Assembly (NCBI GenBank): GCA_019925095.2
Contig: CM034412.1
Span: 14,422,001-14,486,000, forward strand
Reading direction: 5' to 3'
Length of the DNA stretch: 64,000 bases
Origin: Dendrolimus kikuchii
Lineage: Eukaryota > Arthropoda > Insecta > Lepidoptera > Lasiocampidae
Shown here: piece by piece, positions 1-9,845 of the stretch
Position numbering within the stretch: the stretch's first letter is position 1
Layout of the letters: the number at the start of each line of letters is the position of its first letter
Position numbers and translations under genes: made by a program
The notes under the pieces: generated by a model
Databases searched by the model: none
Seen by the model: only the letters and a program-made list of their open reading frames with translations
Told to the model about the DNA's origin: nothing

Positions 1-1158
1 AACTAACGATTGTTCCTCCTTCCGAATTTTTCAGACCCAAGATGCATCTTTTCTAGTACCTAAAACAATTTATCGCAACAAACAAAAGAGTTCACGCACG
101 TGTTCAATGAAACAACAATGACACATAAAACTACCGATTGTTCCTCCTTCCAAATTTTTCAGACGCAAGATGCATCTTTCCTAATACCTAAAACAATTTA
201 TCGCAACAAACAAGAGTTCAGGCACGTGTTCAATGTAACAACAATGACACATAAAACTAGCGATCGTTCTTCCTTCCAAATTTTTCAGACGCAAGATGCA
301 TCTTTCCTAATACCTAAAACAATTTATCGCAACAAACAAGAGTTCAGGCACGTGTTCAATGTAACAACAATGACACATAAAACTAGCGATCGTTCTTCCT
401 TCCAAATTTTTCAGACGCAAGATGCATCTGTCCTAATACCTAAAACAATTTATCGCAACAAACAAGAGTTCAGGCACGTGTTCAATGTAACAACAATGAC
501 ACATAAAACTAGCGATCGTTCTTCCTTCCAAATTTTTCAGACGCAAGGTGCATCTTTCCTAATACCTAAAACAATTTATCGCAATAAACAAGAGTTCAGG
601 CACGTGTTCAATGTAACAACAATGACACATAAAACTAGCGATCGTTCTTCCTTCCAAATTTTTCAGACGCAAGACGCATCTTTCTAATACCTAAAACAAT
701 TTAAAGCCACAAACAAAAGAGTTCAGGCACGTGTTCAATAAAACAACAATGACACATAAAACTAGCGATTGTTCCTCCTTTCAAGTTTTCAGACCCAAGA
801 TGCATCTTTCCTAATACCTAAAACAATTTATCGCAACAAACAAAAGAGTCCACGCACGTGTTTAATGAAACAACAATGACACATAAAACTAGTGATCGTT
901 CTTCCTTCCAAATTTTTCAGACGCAAGACGCAACTTTCCTAATACCTAAAACAATTTATCGCCACAAACAAAAGAGTTCAGGCACGTGTTCAATGAAACA
1001 ACAATGACACATAAAACTAGCGATCGTTCTACCTTCCAAAATTTTCAGACGCAAGACGCAACTTTCCTAATACCTAAAACAATTTATCGCAACAAACAAA
1101 AGAGTTCACGCACGTGTTCAATGAAACAACAATTACACATAAAACTAGCGATTGTAAT
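1..1158. repeat. 126/128-bp minisatellite array, about nine copies
   Basis: A direct tandem repeat begins before the window and ends near 1158. The landmark TGCATC (or its variants CGCATC/CGCAAC) recurs at 43, 171, 297, 423, 549, 675, 801, 929 and 1057. Spacing is 126 bp in the central block and 128 bp at both ends; the difference is CAAGAG versus CAAAAGAG. Each unit carries a CACG/CACGTG E-box-like site and a short T-rich stretch. Central units are nearly identical and outer units more diverged, as expected from unequal exchange or conversion. Because 126 is divisible by three, one frame stays open through the central units (100-687, 195 aa); I read that as a by-product of the period rather than a gene. 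Confidence 0.95.
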
Positions 1159-1570
1159 TAATACAGCGATGGAATCGGTACTGCTAGAGTTGAACGAACC
1201 TATACAATAACAACGACCGGTGTGTTTCTTTCTATTACACAACAGAATGTTACTTACTACGAACAATATCCATCTGTATCTGATCTTGGTGAACCAGTCC
1301 GTTCTCGAAGTTGCAACACAGAACCTTCAGACGAGACTAACAGCCAGTTCTTGTATGTTACTAATCATTAATTTCTCTTAACAGGTTAAAATTTGAGATA
1401 AACTGCATACAAATTATGTCAAATTTCTACCAAACGGTAAGGCAAGTGAATGTAAAATAACACGCTCCTATATGAATCAGCCATTAGCATAGATTCCAGT
1501 TTGACCATTATCTTGCCCTACATATGTAGAGCGGAGATATGGTTTAAGATGGAGCACAGTTATCTAGAAG
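1159..1570. other. unassigned DNA between minisatellite and first family A copy
   Basis: No ORF, RNA gene or known repeat terminus could be supported here. Confidence 0.5.
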
Positions 1571-1900
1571 GTGTCTCATGTGGTAGAGTATTTGCCCGAC
1601 CGGATGGCTACCACCCCTGGTCTAGAGTATGCCGCTATAAAGAACCAAAAGTTGTGTTCCGGCATTAATGACCAGATTCCAGTCTCCCTTTTGAGAGCAG
1701 CAGCATATTGGTTACACCTTTGGTGTTACAAATGTCCATAGACGATCATGACCGCCTTTCATCAGGTGGGCCGTTTACCTGTCTGCTGAGGAAAGCGGTG
1801 ACCGTCGCCTATGTGTCAGCTATGGGAACTTCTTGTCGCCTCTTACGACTTGCCGCTCGACGGTAAGAAATTGCATCCTTTCGCCATTCTTGCACGGATT
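1571..1900 (+). mobile_element. family A repeat, inverted composite of two partial copies
   Basis: A 5'-truncated forward copy (about 1571-1792, ending at the CTGTCTGCTGA motif) is followed directly by the reverse complement of the family's 5' portion (about 1793-1900, ending TTGCACGGA). The two halves share the AAAGCGGT..CCATCGCC region, so this is a head-to-head rearrangement or a second insertion into the first. See 5974-6284 for the family description. Confidence 0.75.
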
Positions 1901-1904
1901 TATC

Positions 1905-2984
1905 ACGTAAGAAGAGACATGTAATATAATACAGTCAACAAACAACAAAAAGAACACCAGAAAACAATGGAATAGAGTTGAAACTTGGTACAATGCTTAT
2001 TGGAACTTCCGTGAAGATTTCTAGCATAGTAAACACCATAAATGCGCAATAGATGGCGCTCAAATTATACTAAATAAAAATATACAAAAAATATGAAGAA
2101 AAGGCATTGTAATAATAAGCTAGGCATTATTAGCTTGTTAGTAATAAGAATAGCATAAAACATATAACTTTACTTTTGTCTCATAACAAAGCGAATAACA
2201 AAACTCATGAAACCGCATTACAAACTTGTCATTATCTCGAATTTATTAAAAGTTTAAAAGCCAACTTGTTTTTCAAAGTGAACACCTTCTACGCGGTCTA
2301 AATGTGCAATAGACAGACACAGATTACATAATCCCAATACAGTGATCGTAAAAAACACAATAACATTGAGTCACGAATCATTTTATATACGCTGTGGTTT
2401 ATTAATAATTCTAATGGTATGGGCGTACATTACTCAAAGACATGCCTGATGTTTCAATATGCTTTTTGTATGATTACTTGCGATTTGGAAATTACCTTCA
2501 ACCACATCTCCCAATAAAACTTTAGATAAATAAATGTACATTTAAATATATATATGTATATTAATGTATATGTATTAAAGTTTAGAAAGATAGCATGGAT
2601 ACGCTAGAATATGCAATAAATGAATATATTATAAATATAAGTAAATAGTGTAGAAATTTAGTAATGACATATATATCAGCAAGAAGAAGATTGTATTATT
2701 GATAAGGACCCCTTTATCAAGAGTTTTGAAAGAATCAAAGAAACCAAAAAGGACAGAGAGAGTTTACAATTTTATGACATCAATGTCTTGCTGGTTTCGT
2801 AGGGGGGGCTGACACTAGGTTTGCGTTTAACTACAATCACGCATAATGTCAAAGAAGAACGCTTATCTAGATAATACCTACTCACACGAGACGTAAGACA
2901 CCCGGATTGTACACAGGGGAATAAGGAGTGTATCTAATGAAACACCTTACAATTTCTAACTATTTATCTCCGTCAAGTGTTTTA
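1905..2984. other. AT-rich unassigned DNA
   Basis: No long ORF or recognisable element ends. A phrase near 2038-2062 containing AATAGATGGCGCT resembles part of the repeat pair at 47041 and 55170. Confidence 0.4.
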
Positions 2985-3295
2985 TCCGTGCAGGAACGGA
3001 GAAAGAATACAATTTCCTGCGGCCGGGCGGCCTGTCGTAAGAGGCGACTTAACAACCCACAGCCAGGTGGTAGGGCATTTGACCGACTGGACGGCTACCA
3101 CCCCTGCTCTAAAGTATGTCGCCATAACAGCCTTGAGTTGTGCTCCGGCATTAGTGACCAGGTTCTAGTCTCCCTTAAGAGAGCAGCAGCGCATTTGTAG
3201 CACCTTTGGTGTTACAAATGTCCATAGGCGATGGTAACCGCTTTCCATCAAGTGGGCCGGCTGCCTGTCTGCTGATCTCCTGCAATATAAAAAAA
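2985..3295 (+). mobile_element. family A repeat, near full length
   Basis: Runs from TCCGTGCAGGAACGGAG to CTCCTGCAATATAAAAAAA. Small ORFs on both strands (for example one beginning MQERRKNTISCGRAACRK in several copies) are conserved only because the repeat is conserved. Confidence 0.85.
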
Positions 3296-3957
3296 GAGTG
3301 ATTTCACAAAAACGCTGAGAGATATGGTTCTCGGTCTATTGCTATTATTGGTACTAAGTTGTTAGAACTTAGTCATAACCGATACGGTTCGACGACCAGC
3401 AAATACAGGACAAACGGTATGAACAATACACAGGCGCCATTCTAGATACATTCGTGATTAGTGGAGTCAAAGTTCAGACACTCCTTAGACTGAATCATTT
3501 GCAAACAGAACGTAGACTTGAACCTATTCAATAACGTCTGGTATATCTAACTGATTGTTATATAGATAATAAAATATTAATTGTAATCTTTTTGGTTTTA
3601 ATTATACTTATTGGGTTAGCAACTAAGTTCAGCCCAGTCCTATATCAGCACCTCATTAAATGTTTTAAAGCTGGTATAAATTACGCGATTCAAACAACTT
3701 GAAATGATTTTATTACGCGGTATTCTGTTTGAGTTTGGTTTTTATTTCGACATTTCGGCCTGTTATCAGTAGCCGTGATCACAGAAGACAAGAATGTCAA
3801 TCGTCATTGAGTAATGTTAAAGTTATTATGATTTCACATGTATATTTATTTGTTCTTTTTGTTTATAGACATATTAAAAAAATATAAAAAGATGACTTCC
3901 GTCGTCAGCGGGGCCTAGGGTCGAGGCTACCGGCGGTTAGGGCTCCAGAGACAGGAA
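3296..3957. other. unassigned DNA with a possible Penelope-like 3' signature
   Basis: Around 3741-3790 the phrases TTTATTTCGACATTTCGGCC and AGCCGTGATCACAG occur together. The same pair of phrases recurs in inverse order and orientation at about 56430-56530. I associate this paired signature with untranslated ends of Penelope-like elements, but there is no coding support here. Confidence 0.25.
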
Positions 3958-4269
3958 CTTTTTTTTTTATTGCAGGAGATCAGCAGACAGGCAGACGGCC
4001 CACTTGATGGAAAGCGGTTACCATCGCCTATGGACATTTGCAACATCAAGTTGCTGCAAATGCGCTGCTGCTCTCTTAAGGGAAACTGGAACCTGGTCAC
4101 TAATGCCGGAACACAACTCAAGGTTGTTATGGCGACATACTTTAGACCAGGGGTGGTAGCCATCCAGTCAGGCAAATGCCCTTCCACCTGGCTGTGGGCT
4201 GTTTTGTCGCCTCTACGACAGGCCGCCCGGCCGCAGGAAATTGTATTCTTTCTCCGTTCCTGCACGGAT
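3958..4269 (-). mobile_element. family A repeat, near full length
   Basis: Reverse-oriented copy from the T-run/TTGCAGGAGATCAGCAG end to CCTGCACGGATA. It abuts the LINE ORF remnant that begins at 4270, so it probably inserted into that LINE fragment. Confidence 0.85.
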
Positions 4270-4494
4270 AATAAATAACTTCCTCACAATGCGTGCGATG
4301 CTCAGGAGAACCGCCTTCTGTATCTGGCCCTTAACCTATTTACCAAGCGAGAGCCTCACTAGATGTCGGTCGAGGCTCTTCGCCACTGAACCATTAACGG
4401 ACACCACTATCGGTACGATGATCGTTGACTCCAGACGCCACATGTCAGCAATCTCGTGTGCGAGGTCTAGGTATTTCGTTAATCTATCAGTTGA
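4270..4494 (-). pseudogene. LINE reverse-transcriptase polyprotein, C-terminal remnant
   Basis: The reverse strand reads as a protein-like stretch containing DRLTKYLDLAHEIADMW, then STIIVPIVVSVNG, then SLDRHLVRLSLG, one in-frame TAG, and finally KGQIQKAVLLSIARIV. This order matches the C-terminal region I know from insect non-LTR retrotransposon ORF2 proteins, where it follows the reverse transcriptase and ends with a (T/S)ARI(V/I)R motif. The TAG sits where relatives usually have Trp, so one substitution explains it. No start codon is present because only the C-terminal ~75 residues survive. The downstream (left) side is cut by the family A copy at 3958-4269. Clade assignment is uncertain; LINE identity is the firmer part. 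Confidence 0.65.
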
Positions 4495-4499
4495 TTATT

Positions 4500-5140
4500 A
4501 TTATTCAGCATATCACCAACATGGTTACTATTTGCTCTATAGAAGCCTTATCTAAATTACCACCACTTCGCAACAAATTGTGCCTTGAAGTAAAGAAGGG
4601 TCGCAAGAAACTCTTCAAGCTTCTGTAAGAGACAATTTGGTTGACAGGCGCAGAATTGAAAGGGTACGACGAGATTCAACGACGGTGAATGGCTCAATTT
4701 CATGTTCACATGTATCACTGGTTACTTCATGGCAAAAGAACGACAGAAGTCTGTCGAATTAGAGGCGTAACATTCGGCTGATCACCTTTACAAGCCTATT
4801 TGCAGACAAAAAAAAGGTAATATTGATTGAAGACGTCTCTTTTTTGCTTCGAGTAATACGATATTACTTTCTATGCAGTTGAAAGTAAGAAAGCACGCCG
4901 CTGTTTGAAAGACGAGTGATTGATTGATTTAGGTTCGGTACGGAAAGTTTGTAATTTGAAAGTTTTCTACAATGGCAGAGACACGAGTGCTTTTTGTATG
5001 ACTAGTGTGTTTGAAGACCGATTAGATAAGAAATTATATCAAATTACAGTTCTGCAATATCAGAACCTGTGAATATGCTCATATGTATATAAACCCCTCG
5101 AGGCCTTTCTTGACTTTCAATCTCGTCGTCCGTCGACTTC
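4500..5140. other. unassigned DNA
   Basis: A ~70-bp phrase at about 4635-4700 (GACAGGCGCAGAATTGAAAG...) recurs at about 26735-26790, so it is repeat-derived, but no element boundaries are visible. Confidence 0.35.
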
Positions 5141-5144
5141 CAAT

Positions 5145-5395
5145 CTCCATACTTGCGACGATCCTGAAAAACACCTTTCGCTTCATCAGCTTTCATTGAT
5201 CTCTTCATACATGCACGTTTTATCTGTCTCTGATTTTTATTATCACGTCTACGATTTGATCATGGTGTGTACACCGCGGTTTACCAACTTAATTATTCAT
5301 ACAGCTGTCATACACTTGTTTTATAATTCTGCTGTCATCCATTCTCTCTACATATCCACACTGCCTTAACATTCTTTTTTCAACTTATAACACTC
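5145..5395 (-). mobile_element. RTE-like LINE, second lineage (B2), 3' fragment
   Basis: On the reverse strand the phrases AATGTTAAGG..TGTGGATATGTAGAGAGAATG, CACCATGATCAAAT, GCATGTATGAAGAGAT and GATGAAGCGAAA occur in order. They match the better-preserved B2 copies at 26113-26440 and 38680-38910. The reading frame has decayed with several stops. Confidence 0.6.
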
Positions 5396-5829
5396 CAACC
5401 ACTTTTAAGTGGTTCAAGTCTAAGATAGTAGTAAGATATGCGAACCGGCTATAAATAAAGTGGTACCCACATAAACTTAACGTTAATTTACTACTCATAC
5501 ATTTCTATAGTGCTTGCTTAAATAGGCTTACTTGCTGAAGAGAAAGGTTGCTAATTAATCTAATGTAAGAGCGCGGTGATTGCATCTCGCTCTCATACAA
5601 CAAATTTGCCTTTGTGTCGTGATAAATGAGGTAGATAGTGAATGATACATAGAGATAAGTAGTATAATTGTATCAAAAGTATGATAGATACGTCTTTGAT
5701 GATATCGCTGTTTTTATCTGATTTGTCGTTATTAGAGATATGATAGTGTCGATATATCAAAAATAGAAATACTCTTTTAATTTTAATAACCAAGAAGGTG
5801 CTGCAGTTATCCGATTAAACAGAAGTAAC
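5396..5829. other. AT-rich unassigned DNA
   Basis: Nothing supportable was seen. Confidence 0.4.
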
Positions 5830-5896
5830 ACAGAAAGAATACAAATTACTACAGACGGCCGCTTGTAAGAGGCGACAAAACAACCCACAGCCACCT
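5830..5896 (+). mobile_element. family A repeat, 5' fragment
   Basis: About 65 bp matching the GAAAGAATACAA...GTAAGAGGCGACAAAACAACCCACAGCC portion of family A, just upstream of a full copy. Confidence 0.6.
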
Positions 5897-5973
5897 CTTA
5901 CACTCTCCGATGTGTACAACGTTATACACAACGGGGAGTGTTCCTAAGAATTATTAGATCTGGTTAACGTCTA

Positions 5974-6284
5974 TCCGTGCAGGAACGGAGAAAGAATACA
6001 ATTTCCTGCGGCCGGGCGGCCTGTCGTAAGAGGCGACCAAACAACCCACAGCCAGGTGGTAGGGCATTTGCCCGACTGGATGGCTACCACCCCTGGTCTA
6101 AAATATGTCGCCATAACAACCTTGAGTTGTGTTCCGGCATCAATGACCAGGTTCCAGTTTCCCTTAAGAGAGCAGCAGCGCATTTGTAGCACCTTCGGTG
6201 TTGCAAATGTCCATAGGCGATGGTAACCGCTTTCCATCAAGTGGGCCGTCTGCCTGTCTGCTGAACTCCTGCAATAAAAAAAAA
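5974..6284 (+). mobile_element. family A repeat, reference copy
   Basis: This is one of about 24 copies of a ~310-bp interspersed repeat. It begins TATCCGTGCAGGAACGGAG, carries the GC-rich GCGGCCGGGCGGCC block near its 5' end, and ends GCTGAACTCCTGCAATAAAAAAA. The A-rich 3' end suggests a SINE or LINE-tail retroposon. However, the ends also form a short imperfect inverted repeat (GTGCAGGA at the start, TCCTGCA at the end) and I could not find convincing target-site duplications, so a MITE-like origin remains possible. I see no clear tRNA-type A/B boxes. Short ORFs on both strands appear to be incidental. Confidence 0.85.
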
Positions 6285-6459
6285 CGCCTCATTTTGACAA
6301 CCACACCGCTCGTCATCGACAGAATGTTCACCCCCATTTTCTTGCCCTCCCACGCTCAACTACGTTGCGGTTCTCTAGAACATTTATTCCGCATACAACT
6401 ATGATCTGAAGGGAACTTCCCGTTGCGGTGTCCCTCTGCACTATGGGACTCTTTAAGAA

Positions 6460-6935
6460 TACATACATACATAACTTCACGCCAGTTCCCTTGCGGGGTA
6501 GGCACGAACAACAGAGCGGCATTCAGGCTTATTCTTACACACCTCACTTGCTTCTTTGACATTCATAGCTCTTGTCATGCACGCTCGTCTGTTCTTAAGG
6601 CTCCTGACATCACCTTCTGCTAGTACACGATCAATTTGATCATGGAAGGTGTGTCGTGGCCTTCCACGACTTCTGCATCCATCCACTTTCGGATTGTATG
6701 TCTAGTCATTCTTTCATCATGCATTCTTTCTACATGCCCGAACCACCGGAGCATTCCTTTCCTTACCTTCACCCCGACACGCTCTTTCAGAGCAACTCTC
6801 TTTCTTACTTCGGTATTACGAACGCGGTCCGCGAGCGTCGCTCAGCAGATTTTGCGCAGTGCTCGCATCTCGACCGCGTTTACTCTACTTTCATGCTCTC
6901 TCTTCCATACCCAACTCTCGCTTCCATACTCTTCT
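6460..6935 (-). mobile_element. RTE-like LINE (B), 5'-truncated, 12-bp target duplication
   Basis: The insertion is bounded by ACTCTTTAAGAA at 6448-6459 and again at 6936-6947. The 3' end is at the left, with the CATA microsatellite tail and the GGGAACTGGCGTGAAGTTATG terminus read on the reverse strand. The reverse strand encodes the polyprotein C-terminus, including MDGCRSRGRPRHTFHDQID and NVKEASEVCKNKPE, with frame damage upstream. Removing the insertion restores continuous flanking DNA. Confidence 0.9.
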
Positions 6936-7035
6936 ACTCTTTAAGAAGAGCATTAAAAATATTCTCAGAAATCGGCAACGCATTTTCAACACTGGTTTTA
7001 ACCGAAGACAGCGTCTGCTTCAGGGAATAAAAAAT

Positions 7036-7220
7036 CCAGTTGGTAGGGCATTTGCCTGTCTGGATGGCAGTCACTTCTGGTCTAGAATGTGCCACTATAA
7101 CAACATTGAGTTGTGTTCTAACAAAGTGGTAGCTCCTCTGCTATTGCAAATGTCCAGCGACGGTCACGACTTTCCATCATGTGGGACTTTAGCCTGTCTG
7201 CTATATAGCAAGCAATAAAA
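7036..7220 (+). mobile_element. family A repeat, diverged 5'-truncated copy
   Basis: Matches from GTTGGTAGGGCATTTGCC to GCAAGCAATAAAAT with many substitutions; an older copy. Confidence 0.7.
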
Positions 7221-7630
7221 TGGGTAGGTTAATGGCCCCCTATTTATTGGACTAAGACTCGCAATGGATTTAGGTCGCTGTGAAGTCGATGCGAGCCGGC
7301 GACGCAATTGCAGTAAAATTTTTAATACGACAGTCTAATAATTTTGGTATACTTTGTGAAGGTGCTTACTGAAAATCAGTATAGATATGTTTTTATAGTT
7401 CCTAAGGTATGAGCCCAAAATTAGAAGACCCATTTTTCAGGATTCTGTAGCTATTTCGGCAATAACGTAACCATTATGAAATAGACACTTCTATCCATGT
7501 CTGTCTGTCTATGTCTTTGTATTTAACAAATTCTTTGACAATTAGTCGATTCCCAACGCCGTGGAAAAGGCAAAATAAACTATCAATAAAATCAATTCCA
7601 CATTTACATAGTAATAATATTAGTAGGAAT
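7221..7630. other. unassigned DNA
   Basis: No gene or element end recognised. A phrase near 7430-7460 (TTTTTCAGGATTCTGTAGC) resembles low-copy lepidopteran repeat text but is not assignable. Confidence 0.35.
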
Positions 7631-7788
7631 ACATACATACATACATAACTTCACGCCAGTTCCCTTGCGGGGTAGGCGCGAACAACAGAGCGCCATTCAG
7701 GCTTATTCTTACACACCTCACTTGCTTCTTTGACATTCATAGCTCTTGTCATGCACGCTCGTCTGTTCTTAAGGCTCCTGACATCACC
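7631..7788 (-). mobile_element. RTE-like LINE (B), 3' terminal 158 bp
   Basis: CATA tail followed by the conserved 3' coding end, truncated exactly after CTCCTGACATCACC. I could not define a target-site duplication. Confidence 0.8.
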
Positions 7789-8039
7789 TATATACCATCA
7801 AGATAAATACTAGCATACTAAATACTAGTAGATAAACACATACACTGTCCATAATATCCCCAAGCTAAGCAAGTTACGCTTCCGTCGTGGGTTATTTACA
7901 ACGGGCCGCTCGGGGGCCGATTTCTGACCCACCTCTACAGATAAACAAATTTAAAGTGTCTGTTTGTAATGTCCAAATAACAACTTTTTACTAAATGCCT
8001 ACGAAAGTATATACGGTACATATATCAAAAGATCATTTT

Positions 8040-8212
8040 TTTAAATTGTTGTCTGTCTGTATGGATGTTCCGGTTAATCACGGTTGGGCTGATTTTGACG
8101 GGACTTTCACTAGCAAATACCTGATGTTACAAGAAATAACTTAGAGTACTTTCAAAATTAGGGTTCTGCAAAAAAAAAAAAACCACGCGGACGAAGTCGC
8201 GGGCACAACTAG
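8040..8212 (+). mobile_element. non-autonomous Helitron 3' half (CGCGGACGAAGTCGCG hairpin)
   Basis: Ends with the hairpin CGCGGACGAAGTCGCG, then GGCACAACTAG followed by T. A 3' hairpin about ten bases ahead of CTAG with a T following is the hallmark of a Helitron terminus. The 5' end is not resolved. Confidence 0.65.
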
Positions 8213-8570
8213 TAGTAAATAAGGCAAAGTTCATATATGAAATTCACCATGCTAAGAGTCAAAACCGGAGCTTCCGCGCTGCAGTAAGGTAGACCGGCGG
8301 CAAAGGCTTAGTCAACTTTACCACAGAGACCGTCAAATCAAGAATAGATTATAAATCCTTAACCAATAAAAAAATATCACTACTGTAGTTAAATATAATA
8401 TTAGACGAAACCAATTACATTAAAGAATGCGGGCTGACAATCTCAATAAAAAATCCTTATCTACACTCTCGCGTCTACTAAACTAAATTAACAACAACGG
8501 GAAAGAGTGGTTCAAACAATACTACTTATGACCATGAAAAAAAAAATACTAGAACTGACAAAAGCTTCTT

Positions 8571-8880
8571 TTTTATATTGCAGGAGTTCAGCAGACAGGC
8601 AGACGGCCCACTTGAAGGAAAGCGGTTACCATCGCCTATATACATTTGCAACATCAAAGGTGCTACAAATGCGCTGCTGCTCTCTTAAGAGAGACTGGAA
8701 CCTGGTCACTAATGCCGGAACACAACTCAAGGTTATTATGGCGACATACTTTAGAGCAGGGGTGGTAGCCATCCAGTCGGGCAAATGCCCTACCACCTGG
8801 CTGTGGGTTGTTAAGTCGCCTCTTACGACAGGCCGCCCGGCCGCAAGAAATTGTATTCTTTCTCCGTTCCTGCACGGATA
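8571..8880 (-). mobile_element. family A repeat, near full length
   Basis: Complete reverse copy from ATTGCAGGAGTTCAGCAG to CCTGCACGGATA. Confidence 0.85.
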
Positions 8881-9038
8881 AAAAAACGGTCTCTCGTAAC
8901 TGAATTCAAAAACCCGTGTCTTTTTACATTTTGAATTCCAGCCAATGGGAGCGAGTTTTATAGACAACTCTCATTGGCTAGTCGTATCCTTACGTCCTGG
9001 CTAACACAGCTCTAAAGGCATTGATTAACGTTATAAAC

Positions 9039-9330
9039 AAAACTTCGTTTAAAAAAACCGACTACAAAAACTAAAAAGTATAAAACAACTTATTTCTAAA
9101 GCTATTTTAATTACAATATCTTATTTTTAATATATATTATCTAAAACATCTTAAAGTCGGTGCTTAGCAATTTTCAAAATATAGTAATTTTTATGTTTTA
9201 CTCAGCACCGACTTCAAGATGTTTTAGATAATATATATTAAAAATAAGATATTATAATTAAAAACAGCTTTAGAAATAAGTTATTTTATACTTTTTAGTT
9301 TTTGAAGTCGGTTTTTTTAAACGAAGTTTT
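9039..9330. mobile_element. long foldback (MITE-like) element
   Basis: The left arm starting AAAACTTCGTTTAAAAAAACC (9039) is the near-perfect reverse complement of the right arm ending AAACGAAGTTTT (about 9330). Arms of roughly 125-135 bp meet around a loop near 9180-9205. The structure could form a long hairpin. Confidence 0.85.
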
Positions 9331-9604
9331 TTTTAATTTATTACTTTTTATGGGTAGGCCTACGAAACGTGCCGCGCGCCTTAAAACTATAGCTTCCAAG
9401 AAATGAGAATGGAAAAAATGTTCATAAAATGAAAACTACTGGGCCAAACTATGTCAAATTTTTAGGGGACCAAATGGCAAATATTCCGCGTCGAACTAAA
9501 AAAGAATCACGTAAATCGGGTCATAAATCTCAGCGTAATCGGTGTATATACAAAAAAATACCCATCAAGTTGAGAACCTCCTCTTTTTGGAAGTCGGTTA
9601 AAAA
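9331..9604. mobile_element. probable extension of the foldback family
   Basis: Contains TATATACAAAAAAATAC.. and AACCTCCTCTTTTTGGAAGTCGGTTAAAAAG. The AAGTCGGTT phrase matches the arms of the adjacent foldback, so both may belong to one larger decayed element. No coding capacity is visible. Confidence 0.4.
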
Positions 9605-9635
9605 GTAGAGGATTCAGTATTTGACAAATTAAATT

Positions 9636-9845
9636 TAAATAAATAAATGAGGAATTTATAATGGATAGTTATATATTTAATTTATTTCGAATTACAAATT
9701 ATGGTTATATATGAGTAATAAACATAGTGTGGATCAAAAGATGTTGTTGCTATGTTTTTCTTAAAGTAGCACTTGTCAAACGTCAACAGTCAAATGCCAA
9801 AGATTGACCTTGAACTTGGTCTACTTTTGTTTATGAGAAAATTAC
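9636..9845 (+). repeat. ~200-bp repeat, partner of inverted copy at 14669-14872
   Basis: Shares ordered phrases with the reverse complement of 14669-14872, including GATCAAAAGATGTTGTTGC, TAAAGTAGCACTTGTCAAACG and GATTGACCTTGAACTTG. Short ORFs here are unsupported. Confidence 0.8.

Noticed and set aside
100..687. 195-aa ORF as a repetitive protein gene
   Set aside because: It is open only because the 126-bp period is a multiple of three. Neighbouring 128-bp units break it, and there is no sign of promoter, splice or polyadenylation structure.
1..1158. CRISPR array
   Set aside because: The repeats are adjacent 126-128 bp units without spacers, and the DNA is eukaryotic.
5977..6189. Recurring 70-aa ORF starting MQERRKNTISCG as a conserved gene family
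   Set aside because: It lies in family A, which is present in ~24 copies on both strands with frameshifts in most. Antisense frames are equally open. Conservation follows the DNA repeat.
6656..7030. Plus-strand ORFs containing LHPDTLFQ and ILSTCPNHRSIPFL as genes
   Set aside because: These are antisense translations of the RTE-like LINE coding region and recur at each reverse-oriented copy.
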